This document shows, piece by piece, positions 42,784 through 51,956 of a stretch of 64,000 nt of DNA. The notes beneath the pieces were generated by a model. The model was not told the DNA's origin. It made no database searches and saw only the letters and a list, made by a program, of their open reading frames with translations. This DNA is from Bacteroidetes bacterium HGW-Bacteroidetes-4 (GTDB lineage: Bacteria; Bacteroidota; Bacteroidia; Bacteroidales; SZUA-534). Each line of letters begins with the position of its first letter. Positions within the stretch are counted from its first letter, which is position 1. The stretch lies in assembly GCA_002840905.1 (NCBI GenBank), contig PHDD01000002.1:1-64000 (forward strand). The letters run 5' to 3'. The translations under genes and the position numbers were made by a program.

Positions 42784-43401
42784 ATGCCTTTATTTAAATC
42801 AATTAATCGGCTAAAACTTTCTGATTCCCTGATAAAAGAAATTTTACAGTATTTGTTTTCTTTTTCTATAGCCTGGGTAATTGCCAGTTTGTTTTCCGAT
42901 TTTCCGTTTTTTTCCCAACCCATCGAAAACTCCGGTTTCACCGAATACTATCGTGACTTTTTAATGGGCTTAACCAATCAACAGTTGCATGGGTTAGGCC
43001 ATCAAACTTTTTGGTATGGCAATACTTTGGGTATTGAAGGAACCGCCGGATTAATTTTTGCTTATGGATGTCTGGGCTACCGTATTTTGTTATTCTTTGT
43101 GGTTTTTATTGTCTTTCAGTTTGGATCGTTTTTTCATAAAATATGGTATTTGCTACTGGGAATTTTTCTTATTACCTGGATCAATTCACTGCGGGTGGTA
43201 ATAATTGCATTGGGTCAATTCCACAATCCGGATTACACGGTGCTTATTCACGATACGGTTTCGCCCGTTTTAATGTATCCATTATTGCTTGCCCTATGGT
43301 TAATCTGGTTGAAAATCTTTGGTAAAGTACCCGAAACAGAAACCATGCTATATAAGATAGTAAAATTTATAGCCAAAGCGCCCTTGTTTAATTCAAAATA
43401 A
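42784..43401 (+). CDS. Exosortase/archaeosortase-family transpeptidase
   Basis: A 205-residue polytopic protein with about six to seven membrane helices. The expected catalytic residues are in place: Cys96 in FAYGCLGYR, Arg137 in NSLRVV, and His156 in LIHDTVSP. Exosortases cleave C-terminal sorting signals at the membrane and pass the protein on for surface attachment or release. It lies 9 bp after the PID-CTERM-like gene and downstream of a T9SS cargo, linking two sorting routes in one locus. Confidence 0.85.
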   Translation: MPLFKSINRLKLSDSLIKEILQYLFSFSIAWVIASLFSDFPFFSQPIENSGFTEYYRDFLMGLTNQQLHGLGHQTFWYGNTLGIEGTAGLIFAYGCLGYRILLFFVVFIVFQFGSFFHKIWYLLLGIFLITWINSLRVVIIALGQFHNPDYTVLIHDTVSPVLMYPLLLALWLIWLKIFGKVPETETMLYKIVKFIAKAPLFNSK

Positions 43402-43447
43402 TTTTAAATTTACTTTGGCATTATGATGGGTAATTAAAAACCAAAGT

Positions 43448-44038
43448 ATGGGAATCGAGATTAACTTATTTAACATTAACCACTACCTCGCCAAAATTGG
43501 TAAGGGTAAATGCCTTATCTCGGAACCTTTTTCACCCGACTCTTATTTTGGGCGTTCGGTGGTATTAATAACCGAACACAGCGAAAACGAAGGCACCCTG
43601 GGTTATATTTTAAACAAACCCATCGATGTTCCCATTCACGAATTATTTCCCGACTTTCCAACCTTTAATGCACCCTGCTTTGTGGGCGGTCCTGTGAATC
43701 CCGAAACCATTCATTATTTGCATACCCGCTTCGATTTATTGCCCGAAAGCACTCCGATCAGCAAAGGAATTTATTGGGGTGGTGATTTCGATTTACTTAA
43801 AGAACATATACAAAATGGGATGATTAAACCCAGCGAAATACGTTTTTACCTGGGTTACAGCGGATGGGCTCCTCAACAATTGCAACAGGAAATTGACGAT
43901 AAGTTTTGGATAGTCAGTCCAATTTCATCTTCAAAAATTATGCACGCCAATCAAAATACCTGGAAAGAATTACTGATTGAGATGGGCGATTCCTATTCTA
44001 TTTGGGCCAATGCCCCAACTAATCCGGGAATGAATTAA
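43448..44038 (+). CDS. YqgE/AlgH family protein
   Basis: A 196-residue protein of the YqgE/AlgH (DUF179) family. Motifs are GKCLISEPFSPDSYFGRSVVLI, GTLGYILNKP, CFVGGPVNPETIHYLH, IYWGGDFDLL and FYLGYSGWAPQQLQQE. The biochemical role of the family is not settled; it has been tied to transcription control in Pseudomonas. Its last bases overlap the stop of the convergent gene at 44035. Confidence 0.93.
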   Translation: MGIEINLFNINHYLAKIGKGKCLISEPFSPDSYFGRSVVLITEHSENEGTLGYILNKPIDVPIHELFPDFPTFNAPCFVGGPVNPETIHYLHTRFDLLPESTPISKGIYWGGDFDLLKEHIQNGMIKPSEIRFYLGYSGWAPQQLQQEIDDKFWIVSPISSSKIMHANQNTWKELLIEMGDSYSIWANAPTNPGMN

Positions 44039-44892
44039 GGAAAAGCCAGACAGTTAAGATTTTCAAGCAGCAATTGACTTTTCTTTTTGAAATACCGCCG
44101 ATTTTGAAAACCAATTACACTGCGGATTCCACTTACAGCATTGCTTAGGAATATTTCGTCCATTTGGTGTAAATCGTCCGCCAATAAATACGCATCATCG
44201 TTTACGTGAAACCCCAATCCGGAAGCAATTTTTAGAATCTGCTTGCGCATGATTCCCTCCACTGGTCCCAACTTTAACGAAGGAGTAAACAATTCATTTC
44301 CTTTAATGGCAAATAAATTAGACGAAGTGGCTTCAATCAAAAATTTGTCGCCGGAAACAAGCAAAACGTCGTCGAACGAATGACTCTGTGCATATAATGA
44401 AGCTAAAATATAAATTTGTGCGTTCAACGATTTTATCTGCAAATAGGGCACTTTGGGTTTGGGAAAAGCATTGTAAATCCCCAAAACCAGCCCCTGATGT
44501 GATATTTCATAAGGCCCTTTGCCCAGGTATTTTACTTCAATAAAAATATCTGTCGTATTATTATCGGGTAAATACAAACCAGCTCCTCCCCGCACAAAAA
44601 CAGCTTTAACACGAGCAGCCTGAAATAGTTTATTTCGTGATAGCAATCCTGAAATCTGCTTGTCGAAAAATTCGAGTGTAAAATAATCAGGCAATTGCAT
44701 TTCGAGCAAAGCTGCCGCTTTTACAATTCGCTGATAATGATCGGCTATAAACTGGGTTTTTAGTCCGTTGGCATGCATGGTTTCAAAAAAACCATCGCCA
44801 TAGCGAAATGCGCGGTTTTGCAAACCAATGGGTAACTCCGATTCGGTAAGGTAATTTTTATTATACGCGCATATGGTGTATTCACCGGCCAT
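44035..44892 (-). CDS. Class IV aminotransferase (aminodeoxychorismate lyase-like)
   Basis: A 285-residue PLP enzyme of fold type IV, the family of BCAT, D-alanine aminotransferase and PabC. Seen are the N-terminal FRYGDGFFETMHANG, the Schiff-base lysine in LQIKSLNAQIYI, the EATSSNLFAI cofactor loop and the LGPVEGIMRKQIL segment. The length and N-terminus suit 4-amino-4-deoxychorismate lyase (folate pathway), but branched-chain specificity cannot be excluded. It overlaps gmhB upstream by 11 bp and is the last gene of a six-gene operon from pheT. Confidence 0.85.
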   Translation of the reverse strand: MAGEYTICAYNKNYLTESELPIGLQNRAFRYGDGFFETMHANGLKTQFIADHYQRIVKAAALLEMQLPDYFTLEFFDKQISGLLSRNKLFQAARVKAVFVRGGAGLYLPDNNTTDIFIEVKYLGKGPYEISHQGLVLGIYNAFPKPKVPYLQIKSLNAQIYILASLYAQSHSFDDVLLVSGDKFLIEATSSNLFAIKGNELFTPSLKLGPVEGIMRKQILKIASGLGFHVNDDAYLLADDLHQMDEIFLSNAVSGIRSVIGFQNRRYFKKKSQLLLENLNCLAFP

Positions 44893-45376
44893 TCAGTAAT
44901 TCGGACAAAATGGTTATCAAACTTTGATTGCTTTTAATCCTGATTCCACGTATACCGGCATTCCGGGCTGCTTCCATATCCTTATCGTTATCACCTATGA
45001 ATATTGCGCTATTTGCATCAATAGTATATCGAGCCATGGCTTTTTCAATAAGCAGCGAACCGGGTTTCCGGCATAAACATTTTTCAAAATCGCTGTGGTG
45101 TGGACAATAATAAATATCAAGGATAGAAATTCTAACATCATCCATTAAAGATAAAAACTTTGAATGAACCTTTTCAACGTCGGCTTTGGAATAGGTTCCG
45201 CGGGCAATGCCTCCCTGATTTGAAATTACAATAAATTCGTAACCTGCCAAAGCCAATTTTTGCATGGCTTCGACAAATCCCTCATTCAATACAAAATCGT
45301 CGGGACGGTAAATGTAATAGTGGCCGGAATCGTTATTTATTACGCCATCCCTATCTAAAAACAAGACTTTTCGCAT
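44882..45376 (-). CDS. gmhB: D-glycero-D-manno-heptose-1,7-bisphosphate phosphatase-like HAD enzyme
   Basis: A 164-residue HAD-IIIA phosphatase: nucleophile motif FLDRDGVIN (DxD at residues 8-10), motif II ISNQGG, the zinc-binding C-x-H-x9-C-x-C set in YYCPHHSDFEKCLCRKP, and motif III/IV IGDNDKDMEAA. This is the GmhB/HisB-N signature; GmhB acts in ADP-heptose synthesis for LPS core. The histidinol-phosphatase alternative is less likely as no his genes are near. Confidence 0.88.
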   Translation of the reverse strand: MRKVLFLDRDGVINNDSGHYYIYRPDDFVLNEGFVEAMQKLALAGYEFIVISNQGGIARGTYSKADVEKVHSKFLSLMDDVRISILDIYYCPHHSDFEKCLCRKPGSLLIEKAMARYTIDANSAIFIGDNDKDMEAARNAGIRGIRIKSNQSLITILSELLNGR

Positions 45377-45392
45377 GGCTAAATAATTATAT

Positions 45393-45998
45393 CTAAGGGA
45401 GTAGCTGATTAATAAAATGTGAAAGCAAAGCCGGTTTTATCAAAAGTGGAAAAACAAAACCAAAAACTGCACCCCAAAAATGGGCATCATGGCCAATATT
45501 ATCGATATTCTTTTTCCCCATATAATAGGAATATCCCAAATAAAGCAATCCAAACAAAATTCCAGGAATGGGAACAATAGCCATAAAATATATTTTGCTT
45601 AAGGGAGCAAAAAAGATACTGGCAAATGTCACGGCTGAAACTGCCCCCGAAGCACCAACAGCATTGTAATGGGGATTGTCTTTTTCTTTAAACAAGGTAA
45701 AAACCGACGACACCACAATGGCTCCGAAATACAAAACCAAAAACAGTAAAGTGGTGTTGGAGCCAATAAAGTGGTGAAAATAGTATTCCAGCGCCTGCCC
45801 AAAGGAATAAAATACCAACATATTAATTATCAAATGCTCCCAGTTGGCGTGCAAAAAAGCATGGGTAAAAATCCGGTACCATTGCCTGCGATGCACAATC
45901 TGATATGGATTCAGGTTGTATCGGTACATTAACTCAGGCCGGCTAAAGGCTGCAATTGAAAATATGGCAGTAACTACAATAATTAAAACACTTATCAT
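45393..45998 (-). CDS. Rhomboid family intramembrane serine protease
   Basis: A 201-residue, six-helix membrane protein. The catalytic serine is in VGASGAVSA and the catalytic histidine in GHDAHFWGAVFG; the oxyanion/His-Asn region is HANWEHLIINML. It cuts membrane proteins within or near the bilayer; the substrate is unknown. It sits in the pheT-to-pabC operon, 7 bp after the SiaC-like gene. Confidence 0.92.
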   Translation of the reverse strand: MISVLIIVVTAIFSIAAFSRPELMYRYNLNPYQIVHRRQWYRIFTHAFLHANWEHLIINMLVFYSFGQALEYYFHHFIGSNTTLLFLVLYFGAIVVSSVFTLFKEKDNPHYNAVGASGAVSAVTFASIFFAPLSKIYFMAIVPIPGILFGLLYLGYSYYMGKKNIDNIGHDAHFWGAVFGFVFPLLIKPALLSHFINQLLP

Positions 45999-46004
45999 AA
46001 ATAA

Positions 46005-46379
46005 TTAATTTCGGGGGCTAAATTCAAAAGGAATTTCAAGAATTGAAGCAAAATCGAGACCAAGGCGCAGCATATCTTCATCGATATTTTCGTAGGCCCA
46101 TTCTACCGAGATGTGACGTCCCCTGTTATACATGTCGTTTAGCTTGCGCAACACATTAAAAACCATGTGATGCGAAGACGTGCTCAGGTATCTGAAAAAC
46201 AATTTGCACTGGCAATTATCTAAATGACTGCCTTCGTTATCGAGCCATTCAATAATCGGTTTATACACCCGGTTTACATCTTCAGGTGTTGAATTTCCGG
46301 CAATTTGAAATATTGCCAAATCCGCATCCATCAATACATCAGGACAATCTTCGGTTGCTTCAATTTTTAAATAACTCAA
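46005..46379 (-). CDS. SiaC-like regulatory phosphoprotein (DUF1987), second copy
   Basis: A 124-residue protein of the same family and exact length as the gene at 15171-15545. Shared layout: NTPEDVNRVYKPIIEWLDN-like helix (residues ~29-47), the FFRYLSTSSHHMVFNVL segment with the Ser/Thr cluster, VEWAYENIDEDMLRLGLDF and the C-terminal FEF. Possibly a phospho-switch for a c-di-GMP or stress-related pathway by analogy with SiaC; partners are not nearby. Confidence 0.8.
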   Translation of the reverse strand: MSYLKIEATEDCPDVLMDADLAIFQIAGNSTPEDVNRVYKPIIEWLDNEGSHLDNCQCKLFFRYLSTSSHHMVFNVLRKLNDMYNRGRHISVEWAYENIDEDMLRLGLDFASILEIPFEFSPRN

Positions 46380-46390
46380 AATGTGTTGTT

Positions 46391-46909
46391 TTAAAATTTG
46401 CGACTAAGTTGCTGATAAATCTCCAGATTCTCATCATCAAATACAGCAAAAATTACCTTTTCGATAGTGGAATCTTCGGACAGAAACCGGCTAACGGCTG
46501 TCAAAGCAACTTCGGCTGCTTCGCTTTTTGGATAGCCATAGATTCCTGTACTAATATTTGGAAAAGCTATACGTTTTAACTTTTTAGCCACCGCTTGTTT
46601 TAAAGCGTTCCGGTAGCACGATGCCAGCAATTCTGCTTCGCCTTTTTTGCCCCCGTGCCATACCGGACCCACCGTATGTATTACAAAAGGAGCCTTTAAG
46701 CGGTATCCGGCGGTAACTTTAGCATCGCCGGTAGCACAACCATTTAATGTTTTGCATTCGCTCAGTAATTCGGGACCCGCTGCACGGTGAATGGCTCCAT
46801 CGACACCGCCCCCACCCAATAAACTATTGTTTGCAGCGTTTACAACTGCATCGACCTGCAATTGGGTAATATCGGCCTTAACAATACTTATTTTTTGACG
46901 ATGCTCCAT
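46391..46909 (-). CDS. Macro-domain protein (ADP-ribose binding/deacetylase, YmdB type)
   Basis: About 172 residues from the ATG at 46909 (MEHRQKISIV); a TTG at 46933 would overlap pheT further. Typical macro-domain motifs: VDAVVNAANNSLLGGGGVDGAIHR, HTVGPVW, and FPNISTGIYGYP. Enzymes of this type remove ADP-ribose or acetyl from O-acetyl-ADP-ribose. It begins five bases after the pheT stop, so it is cotranscribed with it. Confidence 0.93.
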   Translation of the reverse strand: MEHRQKISIVKADITQLQVDAVVNAANNSLLGGGGVDGAIHRAAGPELLSECKTLNGCATGDAKVTAGYRLKAPFVIHTVGPVWHGGKKGEAELLASCYRNALKQAVAKKLKRIAFPNISTGIYGYPKSEAAEVALTAVSRFLSEDSTIEKVIFAVFDDENLEIYQQLSRKF

Positions 46910-46913
46910 GAAA

Positions 46914-49364
46914 TTATCGTAAAGTGGCTGCAAAATTCTGATCGAAATTACGAATGATATTATTCATAATTTTATCTATCTGTTTATCAGTCAATGTTTT
47001 TGTTTCGTCCTGCAAAATAAAACTCAAAGCATACGATTTTTTACCTTCGCCCAGATTTTTGCCTTCGTAAACATCAAAAAGCGACACTTCTTTTAATAAT
47101 TTACGCTCGGTACGCAAAGCTTCCTGTTTTAATTCATCAAAGCTTACATTGTTTTCAAGTAACAGCGACAAATCGCGGCGAACTTCAGGAAATTTAGCCA
47201 ACTCTTTGAATTCAACTTTTACATTACGAACGGCTTTCAGCAATTTATCCCAACTAATTTCAGCAAAATAAACCTCTTGTTTTAACTCGAATTGCTTTCG
47301 TATTTTTCGGTTCACCAAACCCAGAACGGCTAAATCCATTTTATTATATTCCATCACCAAAGCTTCGGCAAACAATTCATCGGAAATGTAACGATAACTT
47401 ACCTTTTCCATTACAATTCCCAGACGCTCCAGTATGTTTTCTACATTTCGCTTTAAGTAATAAAAACTAACCGGTTCTTGTTTAAGCATCCACGATTCGG
47501 GAGCTCTGTTACCCGAAACGCAAAGTGCCAGACGTTCGCCCTGAATGTATTTTTGCAAGGGATTTTGTATTTCAGTATTGGTGTTTAATGCATACACATT
47601 GCCAAACTCAAAAAACTTTAAATCGGGATGCTGCCGGTTGGTGTTAAAAGCTATTGCTTCGAGCGCACCAAAAAGCAGGGTTTGACGCATAGCATTCAAA
47701 TCCTGACTAAGCGGATTTGCCAATGTTACTGTTAGCTCTTTTGGAAAAACATGCAAATTTTCGTAATAAGCTGCTTTGGTTAAAGAGTTTGCCATCATTT
47801 CAGCAAAACCAACTGCCACCAACTGATTGGCAATCAGTTCTTTTTGCGCAATGGGATCGGGTTTTGAAGCATAAGATAGGGTTGCATTCACCTGTTCGCT
47901 CATGGGAACTGTATTGTAACCGTAAATACGCAGTATTTCTTCAATTACATCGGCCTCACGCTGCACATCGACCCGATATGGGGGAACTTGCAAAAAAAGC
48001 TCATCGCCTATAACTTTTTCAATTTTTATTTCGAGCGCTTCCAGAATTTTACTTACCATTTCGAGTGAAAGCTCCTGACCGATTAAACGTGCAACCTGCT
48101 TTAAGCGTAGTGTTATCCGGAAATCGGCAACTGGTTGGGGATAAATATCCACAATATCGCTGCTAATGGTTCCACCGGCAACTTCTTTAATAAGCAAAGC
48201 CGCCCTTTTTAACGCGTAAATAGTAATATTGGGATCAACGCCCCTTTCGAAACGGAACGAAGCGTCGGTATTTAACCCGTGACGACGTGCTGTTTTACGT
48301 ACATAAACCGGATTGAAACAGGCGCTCTCAAGAAAAATACTGGAAGTTGTTTGGGTTACACCCGATTCAATACCCCCAAAAACTCCGGCAATACACATGC
48401 CTTCTTCAGCATTGCAAATCATAAGATCGTTGGCATCGAGTTTGCGTTCCTGCTCATCGAGTGTAGTAAACACTGTATTGTTTTCCAGCGTTTTAACCAC
48501 CACTTTATTTCCCTTAATATAAGCTGCATCAAAGGCATGTAATGGCTGACCCAATTCGTGAAGCACGTAATTGGTAACATCAACCACATTGTTAATGGGA
48601 TTTAAACCTATTGCTTTTAAGCGATGCTTCAACCAATCGGGTGAATCGGTAACGGTAATTCCGGTTAACGTTACGCCAGCGTAGCGTATACAGGCTTCGG
48701 GAGTTTCAACCCGAACTTCAATGGGTAAATTCTTATTATCAGTTTTATATTTCGAAACATCGGGCAAGGTATAATCGATGGTTTGAATTTGTTTTAATGC
48801 TGCCGTTAAATCGCGGGCTATTCCCACATGTGAAGCTGCGTCGATGCGATTGGGTGTAAGATCAACTTCAAAAACCACGTCGTTTTCAATATTAAAATAT
48901 TGGCTGGCCGGAGTTCCATTCTTCAGTTCATTGGGCAATACCATAATTCCTTCGTGAGCAGTTCCCACACCAATTTCAACTTCAGAACAAATCATTCCGT
49001 GCGATTCTTCGCCACGAATTTTTGATTTCTTAATCTCAAAACTTTCGTCTCCGCTGTAAAGTTTTGTTCCCACTGTTGCCACCACAACTTTTTGTCCGGC
49101 AGCCACATTTGGAGCACCGCAAACAATTGAAGTCGGCACACCGTCGCCCAAATCTACTTTAGTAACACTTAAATGATCGGAGTTGGGATGTGGCACACAG
49201 GTTAAAACTTCACCAATCACCAAACCCTGTAATCCGCCCTGAATTGATTGATAAGCCTCTGTACTTCCCACTTCCAATCCCAAGGAGGTTAACAAAGAAG
49301 CAAGTTTTTCGGGTTCTAAATCAATATTTATGTATTGTTTCAGCCAATTATAAGAAATCTTCAT
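46914..49364 (-). CDS. pheT: Phenylalanine-tRNA ligase beta subunit
   Basis: An 816-residue protein with the full bacterial PheT domain order: an EMAP-like tRNA-binding domain (~40-150, LVIGEVLTCVPHPNSDHL), B3/B4 editing domain (~210-390), B5 domain (~400-470), a catalytic-like core (~480-700) and a C-terminal FDX-ACB anticodon-binding domain ending FAATLR. It charges tRNA-Phe together with PheS, which is not in the window. First gene of the minus-strand operon. Confidence 0.96.
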   Translation of the reverse strand: MKISYNWLKQYINIDLEPEKLASLLTSLGLEVGSTEAYQSIQGGLQGLVIGEVLTCVPHPNSDHLSVTKVDLGDGVPTSIVCGAPNVAAGQKVVVATVGTKLYSGDESFEIKKSKIRGEESHGMICSEVEIGVGTAHEGIMVLPNELKNGTPASQYFNIENDVVFEVDLTPNRIDAASHVGIARDLTAALKQIQTIDYTLPDVSKYKTDNKNLPIEVRVETPEACIRYAGVTLTGITVTDSPDWLKHRLKAIGLNPINNVVDVTNYVLHELGQPLHAFDAAYIKGNKVVVKTLENNTVFTTLDEQERKLDANDLMICNAEEGMCIAGVFGGIESGVTQTTSSIFLESACFNPVYVRKTARRHGLNTDASFRFERGVDPNITIYALKRAALLIKEVAGGTISSDIVDIYPQPVADFRITLRLKQVARLIGQELSLEMVSKILEALEIKIEKVIGDELFLQVPPYRVDVQREADVIEEILRIYGYNTVPMSEQVNATLSYASKPDPIAQKELIANQLVAVGFAEMMANSLTKAAYYENLHVFPKELTVTLANPLSQDLNAMRQTLLFGALEAIAFNTNRQHPDLKFFEFGNVYALNTNTEIQNPLQKYIQGERLALCVSGNRAPESWMLKQEPVSFYYLKRNVENILERLGIVMEKVSYRYISDELFAEALVMEYNKMDLAVLGLVNRKIRKQFELKQEVYFAEISWDKLLKAVRNVKVEFKELAKFPEVRRDLSLLLENNVSFDELKQEALRTERKLLKEVSLFDVYEGKNLGEGKKSYALSFILQDETKTLTDKQIDKIMNNIIRNFDQNFAATLR

Positions 49365-49578
49365 AAATGCCTATTTTTTTTATTTTGTCGAGCAACAAAA
49401 GTAAAGTTTTTTTTAAAATTTGAGCTTAAAACACTGCGGTAATTCAATATTTTATGAAGTTCAGGTCAGGCCTGTTCTTAGCCGAAATAAAAACGCAACA
49501 GATCGTGATTAATAGCCTTTTCATATAAAAATGGTCGAAACTAATTGGTCATCACCATATATTTAAAAAATTAGCATC

Positions 49579-49613
49579 TATATTTGCAAAAACGAAACAG
49601 ACCGGGTCTGTTT
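49579..49613 (+). promoter_or_regulatory. surE promoter -7 box with palindromic operator-like site
   Basis: The ~330-bp gap between pheT and surE holds TATATTTG (49579-49586), a perfect TAnnTTTG -7 box. Nine bases later comes AAACAGACC-G-GGTCTGTTT (49595-49613), a 9+1+9 perfect inverted repeat that would start at about +2 of the transcript. No clear -33 box is seen. Nothing else is recognised in the gap. Confidence 0.45.
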
Positions 49614-49696
49614 TCATTAGTTGATATACGCACGCACAGTTTAAAGGGTGCGCCAAATTAAAGTAAGATTACAAATTTAAAACGATAAGAACCAAC

Positions 49697-50488
49697 ATGA
49701 TAAAATCCATTACGAATAAACCACTTATTCTGGTTACCAACGACGACGGCTATTTTGCTCCGGGCTTAAAGGAATTGATTGCTATGGTAAAACCTTATGG
49801 CGATGTACTTGTAGTTGCTCCCGAACAGGGAGTTTCGGGAATGTCGCATGCCATTACCATAAAATCGCCCCTACGCTCAACTTTATTGGAGCAGAACAAT
49901 GGTGTTACTGTATATAAAGTAAATGGCACACCGGTTGACTGTGTAAAAATGGCTTTAAACCAAATTGCTGAACGGAAACCTGATATTTTGGTTTCGGGTA
50001 TCAATCATGGTTCCAATTCATCAATTAGTGTTATTTATTCAGGAACAATGGGCGGAGCTATAGAAGGAAGCTTAAATAAAATTCCTTCCATAGGTTTTTC
50101 TCTATGTTCCCATCGCATGGATGCCGATTTTAGTCTGGTTAAAACCTATGGTGAACAAATTTTTACCAAAGTTCTTCAGAATGGGCTTCCCGACTACACC
50201 TGCCTGAATGTAAACTTCCCGGTAATTTCAAAAGAAGATTTTAAAGGAATTAAGGTTTGCCGCCAGGCTCGTGGTGTTTGGCGCGAAGAATACGACAAAC
50301 GTACCGATCCGCATGGTGATGAATACTATTGGTTAACCGGAAACTTCAGCAATGGTGAAAATGGTTCAACCGATACCGATGAATGGGCGCTGGCAAATAA
50401 TTTTGCTTCAATAGTTCCGGTTAAAACCGATTTTACCGATTTTGAATCGATAAAAAAATTAGAAGCTTTTAATTTTAGTATTTCATAA
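49697..50488 (+). CDS. surE: 5'/3'-nucleotidase SurE
   Basis: A 263-residue metal-dependent phosphatase acting on nucleoside monophosphates. The N-terminal motif ILVTNDDGYFAPGLKEL holds the DD metal ligands; VVAPEQGVSGMSHAIT, VNGTPVDCVKMAL and VSGINHGSNSSISVIYSGTMGGA are signature segments. First gene of surE-membrane protein-lpxB-SpoIID, with 3 to 30 bp gaps. Confidence 0.95.
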   Translation: MIKSITNKPLILVTNDDGYFAPGLKELIAMVKPYGDVLVVAPEQGVSGMSHAITIKSPLRSTLLEQNNGVTVYKVNGTPVDCVKMALNQIAERKPDILVSGINHGSNSSISVIYSGTMGGAIEGSLNKIPSIGFSLCSHRMDADFSLVKTYGEQIFTKVLQNGLPDYTCLNVNFPVISKEDFKGIKVCRQARGVWREEYDKRTDPHGDEYYWLTGNFSNGENGSTDTDEWALANNFASIVPVKTDFTDFESIKKLEAFNFSIS

Positions 50489-50491
50489 GCC

Positions 50492-50788
50492 ATGTATAAA
50501 AGAGATTCTGTTTCGCTGGGTGTTTTTGTGGGGCTTATACTACCCCTTATATTGGTAGCCGCATTTATAGTTTATTCGTATAAAACTACCGGATTAAACT
50601 CACTAATTTCGGTAGTAAAGCATTACCAGGCGTACAATATTTTATATAAAATTCTTTCGGTTAGTCTGATGCCCGGTGCCGGATTGTTTTTTTACTGGAG
50701 CCGCATCAATAAATTAAACCAGGCGCGTGGCGTTCTTACGATGTCACTTTTTTACGGAGTATTGGTGCTTGTTTTATATATGACTTAA
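50492..50788 (+). CDS. Small three-TM membrane protein
   Basis: A 98-residue protein with predicted membrane segments at about 8-28, 50-66 and 80-96. No domain recognised. It lies between surE and lpxB with 3- and 10-bp gaps, so it is cotranscribed with them; the position hints at an envelope role only. Confidence 0.7.
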   Translation: MYKRDSVSLGVFVGLILPLILVAAFIVYSYKTTGLNSLISVVKHYQAYNILYKILSVSLMPGAGLFFYWSRINKLNQARGVLTMSLFYGVLVLVLYMT

Positions 50789-50798
50789 ACTCATTGTT

Positions 50799-51926
50799 AT
50801 GAAATACTATATAATAGCCGGCGAGGCCAGTGGTGATTTGCATGGTTCCAATTTAATGAAGTCGCTTAAGGCGGTTGATTCTGAAGCTCAATTCCGTTTT
50901 TGGGGCGGTGACTTAATGGCCCGGTATGGCGGAACTCCGGTAAAACATATCAGCGAACTGGCATTTATGGGATTTGTAAAAGTACTTACCAATCTGCCCA
51001 CAATTCTTAAAAATTTAAAATTCTGCAAACACGATATTCTTGAATTTAATCCCGATGTTATTATTTTAATCGATTATGCCGGATTTAATCTAAAAATTGC
51101 TCAGTTTGCCAAATCAAAAAACTTAAAAGTACATTATTACATTTCTCCAAAAATATGGGCATGGAAAACCAATCGGGTAAAGCTTATAAAAAAATACGTC
51201 GATAAAATGTTTACCATTTTGCCTTTTGAAACCGAGTTTTACAAAAAATACCAATTCAATGTAAATTATGTGGGCAATCCGGTTAACGATGCCATTTTTG
51301 CTCACGAAGGCTATAGCCAAACTTTTGAAGAATTTACAGCAGAACATAAACTTGACGAGCGCCCCAAAATAGCACTGCTTGCTGGAAGCCGAAAGCAGGA
51401 AGTGAGGCTGATGCTGCCGGTAATGATTGAAGTGAGCCATTTTTTTCCCAATTACCAATTTGTTGTGGCCGGAGCTCCCGGACTTGATTTAGCTTTTTAT
51501 AAACTGTACCTTGGTGTCCAAAACATTCCCATACTTTTTAACCACACCTACGAATTACTAAAACACAGCAAAGCTGCTTTGGTGACTTCAGGAACCGCCA
51601 CATTGGAAACAGGTTTATTAAACGTTCCACAGATTGTTTGTTACAAAACAAATATTGGAAATTTTTTGTATGCAATTGGCCGAAAAATACTCAAAGTAAA
51701 ATGGTTATCGCTGGTTAATTTAATTCTTGAATTCGAAGCCGTTCAGGAACTGACGCAAAAAAAATTCAAAAAAGAGTACCTGGTAAAAGAACTCAATGCT
51801 TTATTGCACAACCACACATACCGCAATAAAATTCTTTCTGATTACAGCCTTCTCAGAGAAAAAATTGGAGGTCCGGGAGCATCTGACAGAGCTGCCTTAC
51901 AAATTTATAACGATTTAAAAGGCTAA
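50799..51926 (+). CDS. lpxB: Lipid-A-disaccharide synthase
   Basis: A 375-residue GT-B glycosyltransferase that condenses UDP-2,3-diacylglucosamine with lipid X in lipid A synthesis at the inner membrane. It shows IIAGEASGDLHGSNLM, FMGFVKVLTNLP, VIILIDYAGFN, YYISPKIWAWK, NYVGNPVNDAI and LLAGSRKQEVRLMLP. Confirms a Gram-negative outer membrane. Confidence 0.96.
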   Translation: MKYYIIAGEASGDLHGSNLMKSLKAVDSEAQFRFWGGDLMARYGGTPVKHISELAFMGFVKVLTNLPTILKNLKFCKHDILEFNPDVIILIDYAGFNLKIAQFAKSKNLKVHYYISPKIWAWKTNRVKLIKKYVDKMFTILPFETEFYKKYQFNVNYVGNPVNDAIFAHEGYSQTFEEFTAEHKLDERPKIALLAGSRKQEVRLMLPVMIEVSHFFPNYQFVVAGAPGLDLAFYKLYLGVQNIPILFNHTYELLKHSKAALVTSGTATLETGLLNVPQIVCYKTNIGNFLYAIGRKILKVKWLSLVNLILEFEAVQELTQKKFKKEYLVKELNALLHNHTYRNKILSDYSLLREKIGGPGASDRAALQIYNDLKG

Positions 51927-51956
51927 GCATTTCAATTTAAAAATTTACCACAATTC

